From positions 1-59,397 of the forward strand of contig NZ_WRPM01000088.1 in assembly GCF_009758175.1 (NCBI RefSeq): a stretch of DNA of 59,397 nucleotides. Reading direction: 5' to 3'. Position 1 is the first letter of the stretch; each line of letters begins with the position of its first letter. The stretch comes from Nesterenkonia alkaliphila. GTDB taxonomy: Bacteria > Actinomycetota > Actinomycetes > Actinomycetales > Micrococcaceae. Under the pieces are notes generated by a model. That model was not told the origin of the DNA. It searched no databases and worked only from the letters and a program-made list of their open reading frames with translations. The translations under genes were made by a program, and so were the position numbers. Shown here piece by piece: positions 10,021 through 18,838 of this stretch.

Positions 10021-11297
10021 GGGCGGATGGTCTCCTGTCGTTCGGGGGGGAGGGTCTCGGCTCCGGTGGCGCTGCGGCCGGCCTGATGGGCGGCGATGAG
10101 CTCGGTGAACCGGTCGAAGAGGTAGGCGGAGTCATGCGGGCCGGCCGCGGCCTCCGGATGGTACTGGACACTGAATGCCGGGATGTCCAGGCAGCGCAGG
10201 CCCTCCACCACATGGTCGTTCAATGAGCTGTGGCTGACCTGGACCCGGCCGTAGCGGGATTCCGGAGCGGTGACGGTCTCACCCACCGGGGCGTCCACTG
10301 CGAAGCCGTGATTCTGGCTGGTGATCTCCACCTTTCCGGTGGCATGGTCCATCACCGGCTGATTGATGCCGCGGTGGCCGAAGGGCAGCTTATAGGTGCC
10401 AAAGCCCAGGGCGCGGCCCAGGATCTGGTTGCCGAAGCAGATGCCGAAGAACGGGGTGCCTGAGTCCAGGACCTCGCGCAGCAGCCCGATCTGGGCGCTG
10501 GCGGTGGCCGGATCTCCTGGCCCGTTGGAGAGGAAGACCCCATCCGGGTCCAGCGCCTGGATCTCGGCGAAGCTGGTGGTGGCCGGCAGCACATGGACCC
10601 GCAGGCCACGTTCGGCCATCCGCACCGGGGTCATGGTCTTGATGCCTAGGTCGATGGCGGCCACAGTGCCCAGCGGCTTATCCCGCCAACCGTGCTCGGC
10701 GGGCTCGATGACATAGGCCTGCTCTGTGGTGACCTCCTCGGCCAGCCGGGCGCCGAGCATATCGGGCTGGGTGAGCACAGCGTTGACCAGCTCGGTGTGG
10801 GACCGTGGTGCCCCGGCGTCGTCGTACAGGGCCTCCCCGGAGAAGATGCCGGCCTTCATGGCACCTTTATCGCGCAGGTGCCGGGTGACCGCCCGGGTGT
10901 CGATGTCTTTGATGCCGATGATGCCCTGGGCGGTGAGCTCCTCCTCCAGGCTGCGCGCACTGCGCCAGTTGGAGGGGCGCCGGGAGGCGTCGCGGACCAC
11001 ATAGCCGGCCACCCAGATCCGGCGGGACTCGGGATCCTCATCATTGATCCCGGTGTTGCCGATATGCGGGGCGGTCTGGACTACGATCTGGCGAGCGTAG
11101 CTGGGGTCGGTGAGCGTCTCCTGGTAGCCGGTCATCCCGGTGGCGAAGACGGCCTCACCCAGGGTCTGGCCGGCGGCTCCGTAGCCGCTGCCCGTGTAGA
11201 CGGTGCCGTCCTCCAGCACCAGCAGGGCGGTGCCGGTCCCAGTGTTGCCTTCTCGTCCGGCTGCAGTGGCGCCGGACTTCACGCCTAAAGTACTCAA
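9963..11297 (-). CDS. carA: Carbamoyl-phosphate synthase small (glutaminase) subunit
   Basis: CarA hydrolyses glutamine and channels ammonia to CarB. The class I glutamine amidotransferase triad is present: Cys in [14 protein letters not shown], and the His and Glu of [12 protein letters not shown]. The N-terminal domain carries [15 protein letters not shown]. The frame gives 444 residues, longer than the usual 375-410. It has a low-complexity N-terminus, possibly over-long because the first start is a TTG at 11297 and a GTG follows at 11282, and a tail of about 50 residues after the last family motif that runs 58 bases into carB. Whether the tail is real or reflects a sequence error near 10020-10080 cannot be decided here. 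The TTG overlaps the stop of the preceding gene. Confidence 0.93.
   Translation of the reverse strand: MSTLGVKSGATAAGREGNTGTGTALLVLEDGTVYTGSGYGAAGQTLGEAVFATGMTGYQETLTDPSYARQIVVQTAPHIGNTGINDEDPESRRIWVAGYVVRDASRRPSNWRSARSLEEELTAQGIIGIKDIDTRAVTRHLRDKGAMKAGIFSGEALYDDAGAPRSHTELVNAVLTQPDMLGARLAEEVTTEQAYVIEPAEHGWRDKPLGTVAAIDLGIKTMTPVRMAERGLRVHVLPATTSFAEIQALDPDGVFLSNGPGDPATASAQIGLLREVLDSGTPFFGICFGNQILGRALGFGTYKLPFGHRGINQPVMDHATGKVEITSQNHGFAVDAPVGETVTAPESRYGRVQVSHSSLNDHVVEGLRCLDIPAFSVQYHPEAAAGPHDSAYLFDRFTELIAAHQAGRSATGAETLPPERQETIRPCLSAPTSTPYWSSAQGRS
10815..10825 (+). repeat. Dispersed 11-mer, site 3
   Basis: Antisense within carA, coding Y-D-D-A. Confidence 0.8.
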
Positions 11298-11917
11298 AGG
11301 GAAGTCTCACTTTCAGTCAGTGCGGTCAGCTCAGCAAGGAGGGTGCGGCCCTCCTGGACCCGGCGTGGCCGGAACCCGGTGTCCAGGGCATGCTCTCCCA
11401 GGGTCCAACCCAGGATGATAGCCCCGTCCTTCTCCACGAATTTGCCCACCATGCCGCGGTCGGTGCGGGCATAAGCCAGATCTGCGGCGGGAATGAAGAG
11501 GTTGCGCGCACCGGCCCGGAAGATGGCCACACCCTGTTGGTGCACCTCCACCCGACCGGTGGTGCGCAGGCCCAGCTGGTGTACTGCGATCCGGTCCAGG
11601 TACTCACCGCCGGTGACCGAGCCGATCACCATGCCCTCGGCGGCGGCACGGGGTTCCAGATCCAGCAGCTCGGCCGGGATGTCTTCAGGCTCCGGGACAT
11701 CGGACTGGCGGCGCTTGCGGTGCTGCCAGCCCAACCAGATCAGCAGACAGAAGAGTACGACGCCGCCACCGGCGATCCACAGATAGTTCAGGTAAGTGCC
11801 GGTCATCTCTGGGTTCCGGGTCAGAGCGGGAACTGGGTGGCCCAACCCCGGAACCTGAGGTGACACTGCCTGAAGGGCCAGTGCTTGAAGAGACAGTGCC
11901 TGAAGCTCGGGGCTCAT
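11294..11917 (-). CDS. Single-pass membrane protein of pyr operon (PH-like domain, Rv1382 type)
   Basis: This 207-residue protein occupies the slot between pyrC and carA that in Mycobacterium tuberculosis holds Rv1382, annotated there as a probable export or membrane protein. One transmembrane segment ([20 protein letters not shown]) lies near residues 44-65, followed by a basic stop-transfer HRKRRQ and a soluble C-terminal domain of about 140 residues resembling a PH-like fold. The N-terminal 30 residues repeat LQAL/LQAV. The ATG overlaps the pyrC stop (ATGA), but an internal ATG ([10 protein letters not shown]) would give a protein starting just before the membrane segment. Function is unknown; operon membership is clear. 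Confidence 0.75.
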   Translation of the reverse strand: MSPELQALSLQALALQAVSPQVPGLGHPVPALTRNPEMTGTYLNYLWIAGGGVVLFCLLIWLGWQHRKRRQSDVPEPEDIPAELLDLEPRAAAEGMVIGSVTGGEYLDRIAVHQLGLRTTGRVEVHQQGVAIFRAGARNLFIPAADLAYARTDRGMVGKFVEKDGAIILGWTLGEHALDTGFRPRRVQEGRTLLAELTALTESETSL

Positions 11918-13260
11918 TCGGCGCTCCTTCCGCTGCGGCTTGTGGTCAGCTCCCCCTGGGCGAGCACCTGGTGCCCACCCAGGAAGGTGTGAGTGACCCT
12001 TCCCGGGAGCTCCAGGCCGCGGAAGGGTGAGTTGCGCCCCTTGGTGGCGTGCTGCTCCGGGGTGATGGTGGTGCTTGCGCTGGGGTCGACAAGGATGAGG
12101 TTGGCCGGCTCCCCTGCCGCCAGGGGACGGCCCTGGTGCGGGTGTCCGTAGATCTCGGCGGGGCGCTCTGAGGTGATCTCGACGAAGCGCCGCCAACTGA
12201 TCAGCCCGGTCTCCACCATGGCGTGCTGCACGGCGTTGAGTGCAGTCTCCAGGCCGGTCATGCCCATGGCCGCCTGGGCCCATTCGCATTCCTTGGCCTG
12301 ATCAGGGTGCGGTGCGTGATCGGTGCCCACGGCGTCGATGATGCCCTCGGCCAAGGCTTCCCGCAGCGCCTGGGTATCGGCCTCAGTGCGCAGCGGAGGG
12401 TTGACCTTGTACACCGGGTTGTAGGTGGCCACCAGCTCATCGGTGAGCATCAGGTGGTGCGGGGTGACCTCCGCGGTGACCTGGATGCCGCGGGCCTTGG
12501 CCCAGCGCAGGATCTCCACTGAGCCTGCGGTGGAGACGTGGCAGATATGCAGCCGGGCGCCCACGTAGTCGGCCAGCAGCACGTCCCGGGCGATCACCGC
12601 CTCCTCAGCCACGGCCGGCCAGCCGGGCAGCCCGAGGGTGGCCGAGACCCTTCCCTCGTTCATCTGCGCGGGCTGCTCGGTGTCCCAGGCCGTGAGGTCG
12701 GCATCCTGCGCGTGCTGGGCGATAAACCCGTCAATGGTCTTCACATACTCCAGGGCACGGCGCATCAGCTGGGCGTTGTTCACACAGTGGCCGTCATCGG
12801 AGAACATCCGCACCTGGGCTGCCGACTCGGCCATGGCGCCGAGCTCTGCGAGGGTCTTGCCCGCCAGGCCTTTGGTGATGGCTCCCACGGGGTAGACCTC
12901 GGTCCAGCCGGAGTCCAGTCCCAGCCGGTGGACCTGTTCCACCACCCCGGCGGTGTCAGCCACCGGAGAGGAGTTCGCCATGGCGTGCACGGCGGTGAAG
13001 CCGCCCTTGGCCGCAGCCCGGCTTCCGGTCTCCACGGTCTCAGCGTCCTCCCGGCCCGGTTCGCGCAGGTGAGTGTGCAGGTCCACCATGCCGGGCAGCA
13101 GGATCTGGCCCTGGGCTTGGACGGTCACTGCATTCTCGGACCCTGGAGCCCGGCCGGCATCGGGCCCAAGCTGCGCGATGCGCCCTTCGGTGATCAGAAT
13201 GTCCTGGGGCTCCTCCCCGTAGGGCCGGGCGCCGGTGATGAGGTAGGCGGGGGTGCTCAT
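11914..13260 (-). CDS. pyrC: Dihydroorotase
   Basis: PyrC cyclises carbamoyl aspartate to dihydroorotate, using two zinc ions. The 448-residue protein is the long class I form. The metal-binding [10 protein letters not shown] lies near residue 61, and further ligands are in [23 protein letters not shown] and VGTDHAPH. Its ATG overlaps the pyrB TGA (ATGA) and its stop overlaps the next gene in the same way, so the whole block pyrR to pyrC is translationally linked. Confidence 0.96.
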   Translation of the reverse strand: MSTPAYLITGARPYGEEPQDILITEGRIAQLGPDAGRAPGSENAVTVQAQGQILLPGMVDLHTHLREPGREDAETVETGSRAAAKGGFTAVHAMANSSPVADTAGVVEQVHRLGLDSGWTEVYPVGAITKGLAGKTLAELGAMAESAAQVRMFSDDGHCVNNAQLMRRALEYVKTIDGFIAQHAQDADLTAWDTEQPAQMNEGRVSATLGLPGWPAVAEEAVIARDVLLADYVGARLHICHVSTAGSVEILRWAKARGIQVTAEVTPHHLMLTDELVATYNPVYKVNPPLRTEADTQALREALAEGIIDAVGTDHAPHPDQAKECEWAQAAMGMTGLETALNAVQHAMVETGLISWRRFVEITSERPAEIYGHPHQGRPLAAGEPANLILVDPSASTTITPEQHATKGRNSPFRGLELPGRVTHTFLGGHQVLAQGELTTSRSGRSAE

Positions 13261-14249
13261 GCGTGGTCTCCTGTCAGCAGCAGGTGGAGGACGGCCATCC
13301 GTACGGCCACGCCGTTGGTGACCTGTTCAGTGATGCGAGTCTGGGGTGCATCGGCAGCCGCCGCCGAGATCTCCACTCCGCGGTTCATCGGCCCAGGGTG
13401 CAGGATCAGCGCCGGGGACTGGGTCTCACCAAGGGTGAGGTCAGCAACGGTGGCCAGGCGTTCATCGGTGAGCCCCCAGCGGCGGGTGTACTCCGCGGCG
13501 GTGGGGAAGAAGGCTCCGCCCATCCGCTCGGCCTGCACCCGCAGCATCATCACCGCGTCCGGGGCGGCGGCCAGGGCCTGGTCCAAGCTGTAGTGCACGG
13601 TGACCGGCCAGCTCTCCACACCGAGCGGCAGCAGGGTGGCCGGGGCGGCGAAGTGCACTTCAGCCCCCAGAGTGCGCAGCAGCCACAGATTGGATCGGGC
13701 CACGCGGGAGTGCAGAATGTCTCCGACAATCAGCACCCGCATACCGGCCAGGTCGGTGCCGCGGGGGCTGGTGCTGCTGCCGCTGCCCCGGTGGGCAGCA
13801 TGCCAGTCCCGGCGTAGGGTCAGCGCATCCAGCAGCGCCTGGGTGGGGTGCTCATGGGTGCCGTCCCCGGCGTTGACCACTGCGGCCTCGGACCAGTCGG
13901 AGGCGGCCAGCTGGGCGGCAGCTCCGGCGGCGGAGTGCCGGATGACGATCGCATCAGCACCCATCGCATCCAAGGTCTGCACGGTGTCCTTGAGCGACTC
14001 TCCCTTGGACACGGAGGAACCTTTGGCGGAGAAGTTCACCACATCGGCGGAGAGCCGCTTAGCGGCAGCCTCGAAGGAGACCCGGGTACGGGTGGAGTCC
14101 TCGTAGAACAGGTTGACCACAGTGCGTCCGCGCAGGGTGGGCAGCTTCTTGACCTCCCGGGAGGTGACCGCGGCCATCTCCTCAGCGGTGTCCAGGATGG
14201 TGAGGGCGTCGTCGTAGGTCAGCCCCTCCGTGGCCAGCAGATGCCTCAT
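13257..14249 (-). CDS. pyrB: Aspartate carbamoyltransferase catalytic subunit
   Basis: PyrB condenses carbamoyl phosphate with aspartate, the committed pyrimidine step. The 330-residue protein carries the carbamoyl-phosphate loop [12 protein letters not shown] near residue 50, the second loop [12 protein letters not shown] near 79, [13 protein letters not shown], and the aspartate-binding RVQAERMGG. No regulatory subunit pyrI is nearby, as expected in actinobacteria. ATGA overlaps join it to pyrR and pyrC. One copy of the dispersed 11-mer codes for the YDDA at residues 12-15. Confidence 0.96.
   Translation of the reverse strand: MRHLLATEGLTYDDALTILDTAEEMAAVTSREVKKLPTLRGRTVVNLFYEDSTRTRVSFEAAAKRLSADVVNFSAKGSSVSKGESLKDTVQTLDAMGADAIVIRHSAAGAAAQLAASDWSEAAVVNAGDGTHEHPTQALLDALTLRRDWHAAHRGSGSSTSPRGTDLAGMRVLIVGDILHSRVARSNLWLLRTLGAEVHFAAPATLLPLGVESWPVTVHYSLDQALAAAPDAVMMLRVQAERMGGAFFPTAAEYTRRWGLTDERLATVADLTLGETQSPALILHPGPMNRGVEISAAAADAPQTRITEQVTNGVAVRMAVLHLLLTGDHA
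14205..14215 (+). repeat. Dispersed 11-mer, site 4
   Basis: Antisense near the 5' end of pyrB, coding Y-D-D-A. Confidence 0.8.
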
Positions 14250-14809
14250 CGGGTGATCACCACCTCTTCGGCCTCACGGGCTATGCCGTCAATCTCAGCC
14301 AGGCGCACGGCTACCCGTTCATGGCGTGCGGTGGGGATGTTCTTGCCCACGTGGTCGGCCCGGATGGGCAGTTCCCGGTGACCGCGGTCAACCAGGACTG
14401 CGAGCCTGACCACCGCGGGGCGGCCGTAGTCGGCCAGGGCGTCCAGGGCTGCGCGGACGGTGCGCCCGGAGTAGAGCACATCATCCACCAGTACGGCCGT
14501 GGCACCGTCGATGCCGGCAGTGGGTAGGCTGGTGGGCTCGGGGGTTCGCGCTGCGGTGGTGCGCAGATCATCCCGGTACATGGTGATGTCCAGTGCGCCA
14601 AGGGAGCTTTCGGAATCGAAGCCGGGGTCGATGCTGGCCAGTTTCGCGCCCAGGCGCTGGGCCAGCGGAACACCGCGGCGCGGGATGCCCAGAATGATCA
14701 GGCCCTCAGTGCCGCGCTGGGCCTCCACGATCTCGTGGGCAATCCGAGTCAGGGCGCGGTCAATGTCCGGCGCTGCCATGACTTGAGCAGTCTCAGATGA
14801 GTGACTCAT
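14246..14809 (-). CDS. pyrR: Pyrimidine operon regulator PyrR
   Basis: PyrR is an RNA-binding protein of the phosphoribosyltransferase fold that senses UMP/UTP versus PRPP and represses the pyr operon; many members also have uracil phosphoribosyltransferase activity. The 187-residue protein shows the PRPP motif [20 protein letters not shown] near residues 108-127. Basic residues around the dimer face and the [11 protein letters not shown] segment near 45 fit RNA binding. The ATG has GGAG eight bases upstream, and that Shine-Dalgarno is the 3' arm of a leader hairpin containing a PyrR-type loop. Confidence 0.95.
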   Translation of the reverse strand: MSHSSETAQVMAAPDIDRALTRIAHEIVEAQRGTEGLIILGIPRRGVPLAQRLGAKLASIDPGFDSESSLGALDITMYRDDLRTTAARTPEPTSLPTAGIDGATAVLVDDVLYSGRTVRAALDALADYGRPAVVRLAVLVDRGHRELPIRADHVGKNIPTARHERVAVRLAEIDGIAREAEEVVITR

Positions 14810-14817
14810 CGTATCGA

Positions 14818-14854
14818 CTCCTTCCTCGCCTCACAGGACGATCCGTTAAAGGAG
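14818..14854 (-). promoter_or_regulatory. PyrR-binding leader hairpin that can hide the pyrR ribosome site
   Basis: In the minus-strand transcript CTCCTT (14849-14854) can pair with AAGGAG (14818-14823), the pyrR Shine-Dalgarno. Between them lies GTCCTGTGAGGCG, matching the known PyrR loop consensus UCCNGNGAGG. This is the arrangement described for mycobacteria, where PyrR bound to the leader blocks translation rather than causing transcription attenuation. A TAGAGT hexamer (14871-14876, minus) is a possible -10 but has no good -35. Confidence 0.8.
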
Positions 14855-14879
14855 TGCTTATGTCGGGTCCACTCTATCA

Positions 14880-14896
14880 GCGCAGGCAGCCTGCGC
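14880..14896. terminator. Short GC-rich hairpin in nusB-pyrR gap
   Basis: GCGCAGG and CCTGCGC arms are separated by CAG. It lies downstream of nusB and upstream of the pyrR leader; no T-run follows, so termination is only a possibility. Confidence 0.3.
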
Positions 14897-14940
14897 CGTC
14901 CAGCGCGGCGGCCTGTGAGGAGTGCAACAACGGCTTTGGT

Positions 14941-14974
14941 GGGGCAGCCGGCCCCTGAGGTCCGCACCCCGGAC
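14941..14974 (-). terminator. Tandem hairpins 3' of nusB
   Basis: Two stems lie 45 to 78 bases past the nusB stop: GGGGC/GCCCC with a five-base loop (14941-14955) and GTCCG/CGGAC with a five-base loop (14960-14974). They could end the efp-nusB transcript. Neither has a T-tract, which is common for high-GC terminators. Confidence 0.4.
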
Positions 14975-15018
14975 GGGCCCGTGAACCGGGCGAGGCAGGC
15001 CAGGCGTGCCCGTGGAGA

Positions 15019-15429
15019 CTAACCGAGGCTGGGCTTGAGCTTCTGGAGCCGCCCCAGCAGGCCGTGGACAAACCGCGGGGACTCGTCAGTGGAGAACTCC
15101 TTGACCAGCGCCACGGCCTCATTGACGGCCACCTCGTCGGGAATCTCCTCGTTGTGCAGCAGTTCCCAGGCGCCGATCCGCAACACCACCAGGTCTACCG
15201 GGGGCATCCGGTCCAGGGTCCAGCCCCGGGCGTAGGTGGCCAGCAGCTCATCGATCTCGTCCTGCCGCTCGGTCACGCCGCGGACCAGGGCGCGGACGTA
15301 GTCGTTGAACTCGATCTGAGACTTCTCGGCACGGTTGGTGAGCACCTCCTCGGCGGGGGTGCCGCGCTGCTGTGCCTCGAAGAGGACCTCTAGGGCCCGC
15401 TGCCGGGCCTTGCTGCGTGTGCGTTTCAC
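15019..15429 (-). CDS. nusB: Transcription antitermination factor NusB
   Basis: NusB binds boxA RNA with NusE (S10) to keep polymerase processive on rRNA operons. Choosing the GTG at 15429 gives 136 residues, starting with the basic run VKRTRSKARQRALEVLFE that is typical of the family N-terminus. The conserved C-terminal segment PDEVAVNEAVALVKEFSTDE lies near residues 97-116. It follows efp by 25 bases, the usual actinobacterial pair. No clear Shine-Dalgarno precedes the GTG; instead one copy of the dispersed 11-mer lies in the gap. Confidence 0.92.
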   Translation of the reverse strand: MKRTRSKARQRALEVLFEAQQRGTPAEEVLTNRAEKSQIEFNDYVRALVRGVTERQDEIDELLATYARGWTLDRMPPVDLVVLRIGAWELLHNEEIPDEVAVNEAVALVKEFSTDESPRFVHGLLGRLQKLKPSLG

Positions 15430-15437
15430 GGGAGTTG

Positions 15438-15448
15438 GGCGTCGTCGT
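15438..15448 (+). repeat. Dispersed 11-mer, site 5 (intergenic)
   Basis: In the 25-base gap between efp and nusB, so not explained by any protein sequence. Confidence 0.8.
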
Positions 15449-15454
15449 AGGTAA

Positions 15455-16018
15455 TCAGTCGGTGACCCGGCCGAGGTATTCGGAGGTCGAGGTGTTGACC
15501 TTGACCTTGGTGCCCTGCTCCACGAAGAGCGGCACCTGGATCTCGTGACCGGTCTCCAGTGTGGCTGGTTTGGTGCCGGCCTTGGAGCGGTCGCCCTGCA
15601 GGCCGGGATCGGTCTGGGTGATCTCCAGCACCACCGAGGGGGGCATCTCCAGGTAGAGCGGAGTGCCCTCATTCATGGCGATGGTGACCTCCTGGGACTC
15701 CAGCAGGAAGTTCGCGGCCTCGCCCACCACTGCCGCCGGGACGGTGATCTGATCGTAGTCGCGCAGGTCCATGAAGACGTAGTCCTCACCGTTCTGGTAG
15801 AGGTACTGGTAGTCCGAGCGATCCACAGTGGCGAACTCAACTTTGGCACCGGCGTTGAAGGTCTTATCGACCACCTTGCCGGAGGTGATGTTCTTCAGTT
15901 TGGTGCGGATGAACGCCCCGCCCTTGCCGGGTTTGACGTGCTGGAAGTCGATCGTGTTCCACAGCTGGCCCTCCAGCTTGAGCACGGCGCCGTTCTTGAT
16001 GTCATTCGAGGTAGCCAC
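15455..16018 (-). CDS. efp: Translation elongation factor P
   Basis: EF-P relieves ribosomes stalled at consecutive prolines by contacting the peptidyl transferase centre. The 187-residue length and three beta-barrel domains fit the family. The tip loop reads [10 protein letters not shown] near residues 27-36, with lysine at the position that is beta-lysylated in E. coli; no epmA/B genes are in view. The start is GTG with only a weak ribosome site. Co-transcription with nusB is likely. Confidence 0.96.
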   Translation of the reverse strand: MATSNDIKNGAVLKLEGQLWNTIDFQHVKPGKGGAFIRTKLKNITSGKVVDKTFNAGAKVEFATVDRSDYQYLYQNGEDYVFMDLRDYDQITVPAAVVGEAANFLLESQEVTIAMNEGTPLYLEMPPSVVLEITQTDPGLQGDRSKAGTKPATLETGHEIQVPLFVEQGTKVKVNTSTSEYLGRVTD

Positions 16019-16094
16019 AGGTTGGAGCTTTCTTGTCGGTCGTCTTCAGAATCACCAGCTGACCATCCTACCTGGTGCCGGGCTCAGTCCAGTC

Positions 16095-17396
16095 CTAGGG
16101 GACCGGATTCCGGGAGTCATACCGGAGGAATCCGGGCAGCCACCGGATGAGCAGGGCGGCGATGAGGGCGCAGGCGATGCCTCCCACGATCATGACCCAG
16201 TGCTCGCCGATGGCCTCTCCCACCGAGCCGGAGACCATATCGCCCACCCTGGGGCCGCCGGCGACCACCACGATGAAGACGCCCTGCAGCCGGCCGCGCA
16301 GATGATCCGGCGTGGCCGACTGCAGAATGGTTGAGCGGAAGATCATCGCCACTGAGTCTGCGCTGCCGGCCAGCAGCAGGAAGATCGCAGCGGGCCATAC
16401 CCACCAGGTCAGCGAGCCGCCCTCGGGTAGCGGGTCTCGGGAGGCCAGGAGTACGACGACGCCGAAGCCGCTGACAGCCAGCCCATAGCTCACCACGGCC
16501 CAGAAGGTGGCTGCCCCGTGCCGGTTCATCCGCGTCAGCGGTCCGCTGAAGACCCCGGTGAAGAAGGCACCTGCGGCCATGGCGGCCATCAGGATGCCCA
16601 CGGTCAGTTCCCCGCCACCGATCATCAGGGCACCGATGGCCGGCAGAACCGCCCGGGGCGCGGCCATCACCATGGCGTTGATATCCAGCAGGAAGGTCAT
16701 CCGCACGTTCTTCCGGGTCGAGAGGAACTGGAAGCCCTCCAGGACGGATCGCAGCCCGACCCGGCGGCTGCGTTTGGGGTCCAGCTCCCCCGCTGATCCG
16801 GGCGGCAGCGCGGGCAGCAGCCACAGCGCCCAGAGCGCGGCCAGGAAGGTGACGACTTCGATGGTGTAGGTCCAGGCGTAGCCCACGGTGAGGACCAGGG
16901 TCCCGGCCAGCAGCGGGCCGGCCATCATGGCGATGGAGGCGGTGAGCATATTCAGCGCATTGGCTGCCGGTAGCAGCTCCCGGCCCACCAGGGCAGGGAT
17001 GATCGCGCTTCTGGTGGGCTGATTAACGCCCTGGGCTGCCGAGTGGAGGGCCACCAGCAGGTAGAGCACCCATACATTGCCCAGATCCAGCCAGGCTTGG
17101 GCGGCGATCCCGGCTGCCGAGAGCCATAGGGCCAGCCCGGAGATCAGGGCCACCTTCCGCCGGTCGAAGTTGTCCGCGATCGCCCCACCGTATAGTCCAG
17201 CCGCAACCAGGGGCACCAGCGCGAAGAGTCCCACAAGTCCCACATAGAGGCTTGATGCGGTGAGCTCGTAGACCTGAAGGCTCACCGCAGTCAGGGTGAC
17301 CTGGACTCCGACCGCGGAAATCGCATTGCCCAGCCAGAGCCGGCGGTATGCCGGAGAGACTCTCAGCGGGGTGAGATCAGCGAGCAGGCGGGACAC
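16095..17396 (-). CDS. MFS transporter, EntS-like
   Basis: A 433-residue membrane protein with about 12 predicted hydrophobic segments. It resembles the MFS_3/EntS-type exporters: a start with LRVSPAYRRLWLGNAISAVG, then the loop motif GGAIADNFDRRKVALI near residue 70-85, equivalent to the MFS A-motif between helices 2 and 3. Substrate cannot be read from sequence; relatives export siderophores or drugs. The start is GTG, with TAGACT seven bases upstream suggesting a leaderless transcript. It stands alone between efp and the AbiEi/DUF559 gene, which is transcribed divergently. Confidence 0.82.
   Translation of the reverse strand: MSRLLADLTPLRVSPAYRRLWLGNAISAVGVQVTLTAVSLQVYELTASSLYVGLVGLFALVPLVAAGLYGGAIADNFDRRKVALISGLALWLSAAGIAAQAWLDLGNVWVLYLLVALHSAAQGVNQPTRSAIIPALVGRELLPAANALNMLTASIAMMAGPLLAGTLVLTVGYAWTYTIEVVTFLAALWALWLLPALPPGSAGELDPKRSRRVGLRSVLEGFQFLSTRKNVRMTFLLDINAMVMAAPRAVLPAIGALMIGGGELTVGILMAAMAAGAFFTGVFSGPLTRMNRHGAATFWAVVSYGLAVSGFGVVVLLASRDPLPEGGSLTWWVWPAAIFLLLAGSADSVAMIFRSTILQSATPDHLRGRLQGVFIVVVAGGPRVGDMVSGSVGEAIGEHWVMIVGGIACALIAALLIRWLPGFLRYDSRNPVP
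16453..16463 (-). repeat. Dispersed 11-mer, site 6
   Basis: Sense in the MFS gene, coding G-V-V-V. Confidence 0.8.
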
Positions 17397-17403
17397 CTGC
17401 GAA

Positions 17404-17409
17404 AGTCTA
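17404..17409 (-). promoter_or_regulatory. Candidate -10 element for leaderless MFS mRNA
   Basis: Minus-strand TAGACT lies seven bases before the GTG start, with no Shine-Dalgarno in between. Confidence 0.45.
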
Positions 17410-17462
17410 GCCCCACCGGCCCATCCCCCCGGCCTGCTCCGTCCACCCGTATTCTGTATGGC

Positions 17463-17516
17463 TTTGCGCTCTGCATAGGGTTATATCCCGATGCAGAGTG
17501 CAAAACCTCATGCAGG
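17463..17516 (+). repeat. Palindromic dispersed repeat, copy 1
   Basis: One of three related elements in the window (others at 18775 and 55234). The core TTTGCGCTCTGCATAGGG (17463-17480) and CCCGATGCAGAGTGCAAA (17487-17504) form a near-perfect hairpin with a six-base loop, TTATAT. The trailing CCTCATGC is a degenerate partner of GCATAGGG. It lies in the gap between the MFS gene and the AbiEi/DUF559 gene. Confidence 0.85.
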
Positions 17517-17557
17517 ATGGTCCAAAGGTGAAGCTCCCTGGCAGACCTGGATCCAAG

Positions 17558-17576
17558 TTATCCACAGGCTTGTGGA
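17558..17576. promoter_or_regulatory. DnaA-box-like dyad upstream of the AbiEi/DUF559 gene
   Basis: TTATCCACA (17558-17566), identical to the classical DnaA box, is followed by TGTGGA (17571-17576), giving a TCCACA-GGCT-TGTGGA dyad. It could be an operator for the downstream gene or a DnaA site. There is no replication gene nearby, so an origin is not suggested. Confidence 0.5.
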
Positions 17577-17596
17577 AATTGTCTGCGGAAACCCTA

Positions 17597-18700
17597 ATGT
17601 TCCGCCATCCTTATGTCATGGACACAACGCTAAGCCCGCTGGCCCGGGCCTCGGCTTTGCCGGACGGCAGCCACACAAGTACTGATTTCTCCCGGGCGGT
17701 GGCGCAGGGCCGCCTGTTGCGGCTGCGCCGCGGCGTGTACATCACGCCCCGATTCTGGCTGAATACTCAGCCTTCAGCGCGGTACCGCCTGATGCTTGCG
17801 GCCACCGCGCTGCAGCTGACCGATCCTCTGTTCTGCAAGGACTCTGCTCTGGAACTGCACGGACTCCCGCTGCTGAACCTTCCGAAGTCCGTCCACATCA
17901 GGGCACGCTCACCCGGTGGAGCGCGAACCACCCAACAAACGCCCATGACCGGCAGTCTCGCTGTCCCGGACTTCCTGAAGAAGGCCCGGAACACCGTGCA
18001 CGACGAAGCGGAGGTCCCTGCCGTCGCACTGCGGGGCTTCCCCACTCAGCGGCACCGGCCATTGCCCGGCGGCAATAGTGAAACCACCAGGCTCGATCTT
18101 GAGCTCCCCACCGACCCTGATCAGGCGGTTGGGCCCTGCCCGATGAGCGTACTGGCGGAGAGTTTGGAGCTGGCGCTAGCAGACACAGTCCCGCGCATGC
18201 CCTTCGCTGGTGCTGTGATGGCGCTAGAAGCGGCACTGCGGGGCGGAGACAAGCGAGCCCCGGTCAACGCCGAGGCGCTAAAGAATCGTGCGAAGGCCAT
18301 GCAGCTCGCCCAGCGCAAGCTCTATGCTGTGGAACGCCTGCTCAGCTTCGCCTCTCCCCTCTCTGAATCGCCGGGTGAGTCGCTCCTGCGGGTACGCCTT
18401 CATGAACTGGGCCTCCCTCAGCCACTGCAACAGGTGGTTGTACACGTGGATGGGCGCAGCTATCGGCTCGATTTTCTGTGGGAGGAGCCCAGAGTCGCCC
18501 TCGAGTTCGACGGCTGGATAAAGTACCGCCAGCAGAGAGCGACTTTCGATGAGCTTCACAAGCAGGAGAAGCTCCGGGAGGACGCTATCCGCAGTACCGG
18601 CTGCACAGTAATTCGCGTGTACTGGGAGGACCTGATGGAGCCTGGATTAGTCCGCCTCCGCAGCCTTCTGCAACGCCACCACATCCCTAGGGAAGGGTGA
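17597..18700 (+). CDS. AbiEi-type antitoxin domain fused to DUF559 nuclease-fold domain
   Basis: A 367-residue protein. The first part (about 1-90, LSPLARASAL ... LLRLRRGVYITP) resembles the winged-helix region of AbiEi-like type IV antitoxins. The C-terminal 110 residues match DUF559, a PD-(D/E)XK endonuclease-like fold related to Vsr. Candidate catalytic residues are E261 in GESLLR, D292 in YRLDFLW, and E303/D305 in VALEFDG. The ATG at 17597 was chosen for a GGAA upstream; a GTG at 17498 would extend the protein into the repeat. No AbiEii toxin partner is adjacent. The gene is the only plus-strand gene among minus-strand neighbours and is bracketed by two copies of a palindromic repeat, so it may be a transferred or semi-autonomous module. 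Function is unproven. Confidence 0.78.
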   Translation: MFRHPYVMDTTLSPLARASALPDGSHTSTDFSRAVAQGRLLRLRRGVYITPRFWLNTQPSARYRLMLAATALQLTDPLFCKDSALELHGLPLLNLPKSVHIRARSPGGARTTQQTPMTGSLAVPDFLKKARNTVHDEAEVPAVALRGFPTQRHRPLPGGNSETTRLDLELPTDPDQAVGPCPMSVLAESLELALADTVPRMPFAGAVMALEAALRGGDKRAPVNAEALKNRAKAMQLAQRKLYAVERLLSFASPLSESPGESLLRVRLHELGLPQPLQQVVVHVDGRSYRLDFLWEEPRVALEFDGWIKYRQQRATFDELHKQEKLREDAIRSTGCTVIRVYWEDLMEPGLVRLRSLLQRHHIPREG

Positions 18701-18774
18701 GATCCTGTCGAGGATCTCTGGATCGCCCGGGGTCCCTGGCCGCTCATCCGTCAAACCTCCACACACAACCTGTA

Positions 18775-18831
18775 GCGCTCTGCGCACTGCATAGGGTTAT
18801 TTCCATACGCAGAGCGCAAAACCCTATGCGG
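18775..18831 (+). repeat. Palindromic dispersed repeat, copy 2
   Basis: Two perfect arm pairs interleave: GCGCTCTGCG (18775-18784) with CGCAGAGCGC (18808-18817), and GCATAGGGT (18789-18797) with ACCCTATGC (18821-18829). The order A-B-A'-B' permits either of two hairpins or a pseudoknot. It lies in the gap between the AbiEi/DUF559 gene and aroB, which converge, so it may also act as a terminator. Confidence 0.85.
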
Positions 18832-18838
18832 CGCGGGC

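Noticed and set aside
14911-14920. CCTGTGAGG on the plus strand in the nusB-pyrR gap, resembling a second PyrR loop
   Set aside because: It is on the strand opposite to pyrR transcription and has no surrounding stem with a ribosome site.
17558-17576. DnaA-box-like dyad as part of a replication origin
   Set aside because: Only one exact box and no dnaA, dnaN, gyrB or AT-rich unwinding region nearby; an operator role fits better.
17597-18700. Complete AbiE toxin-antitoxin system
   Set aside because: No AbiEii nucleotidyltransferase gene is adjacent; neighbours are an MFS gene and aroB.
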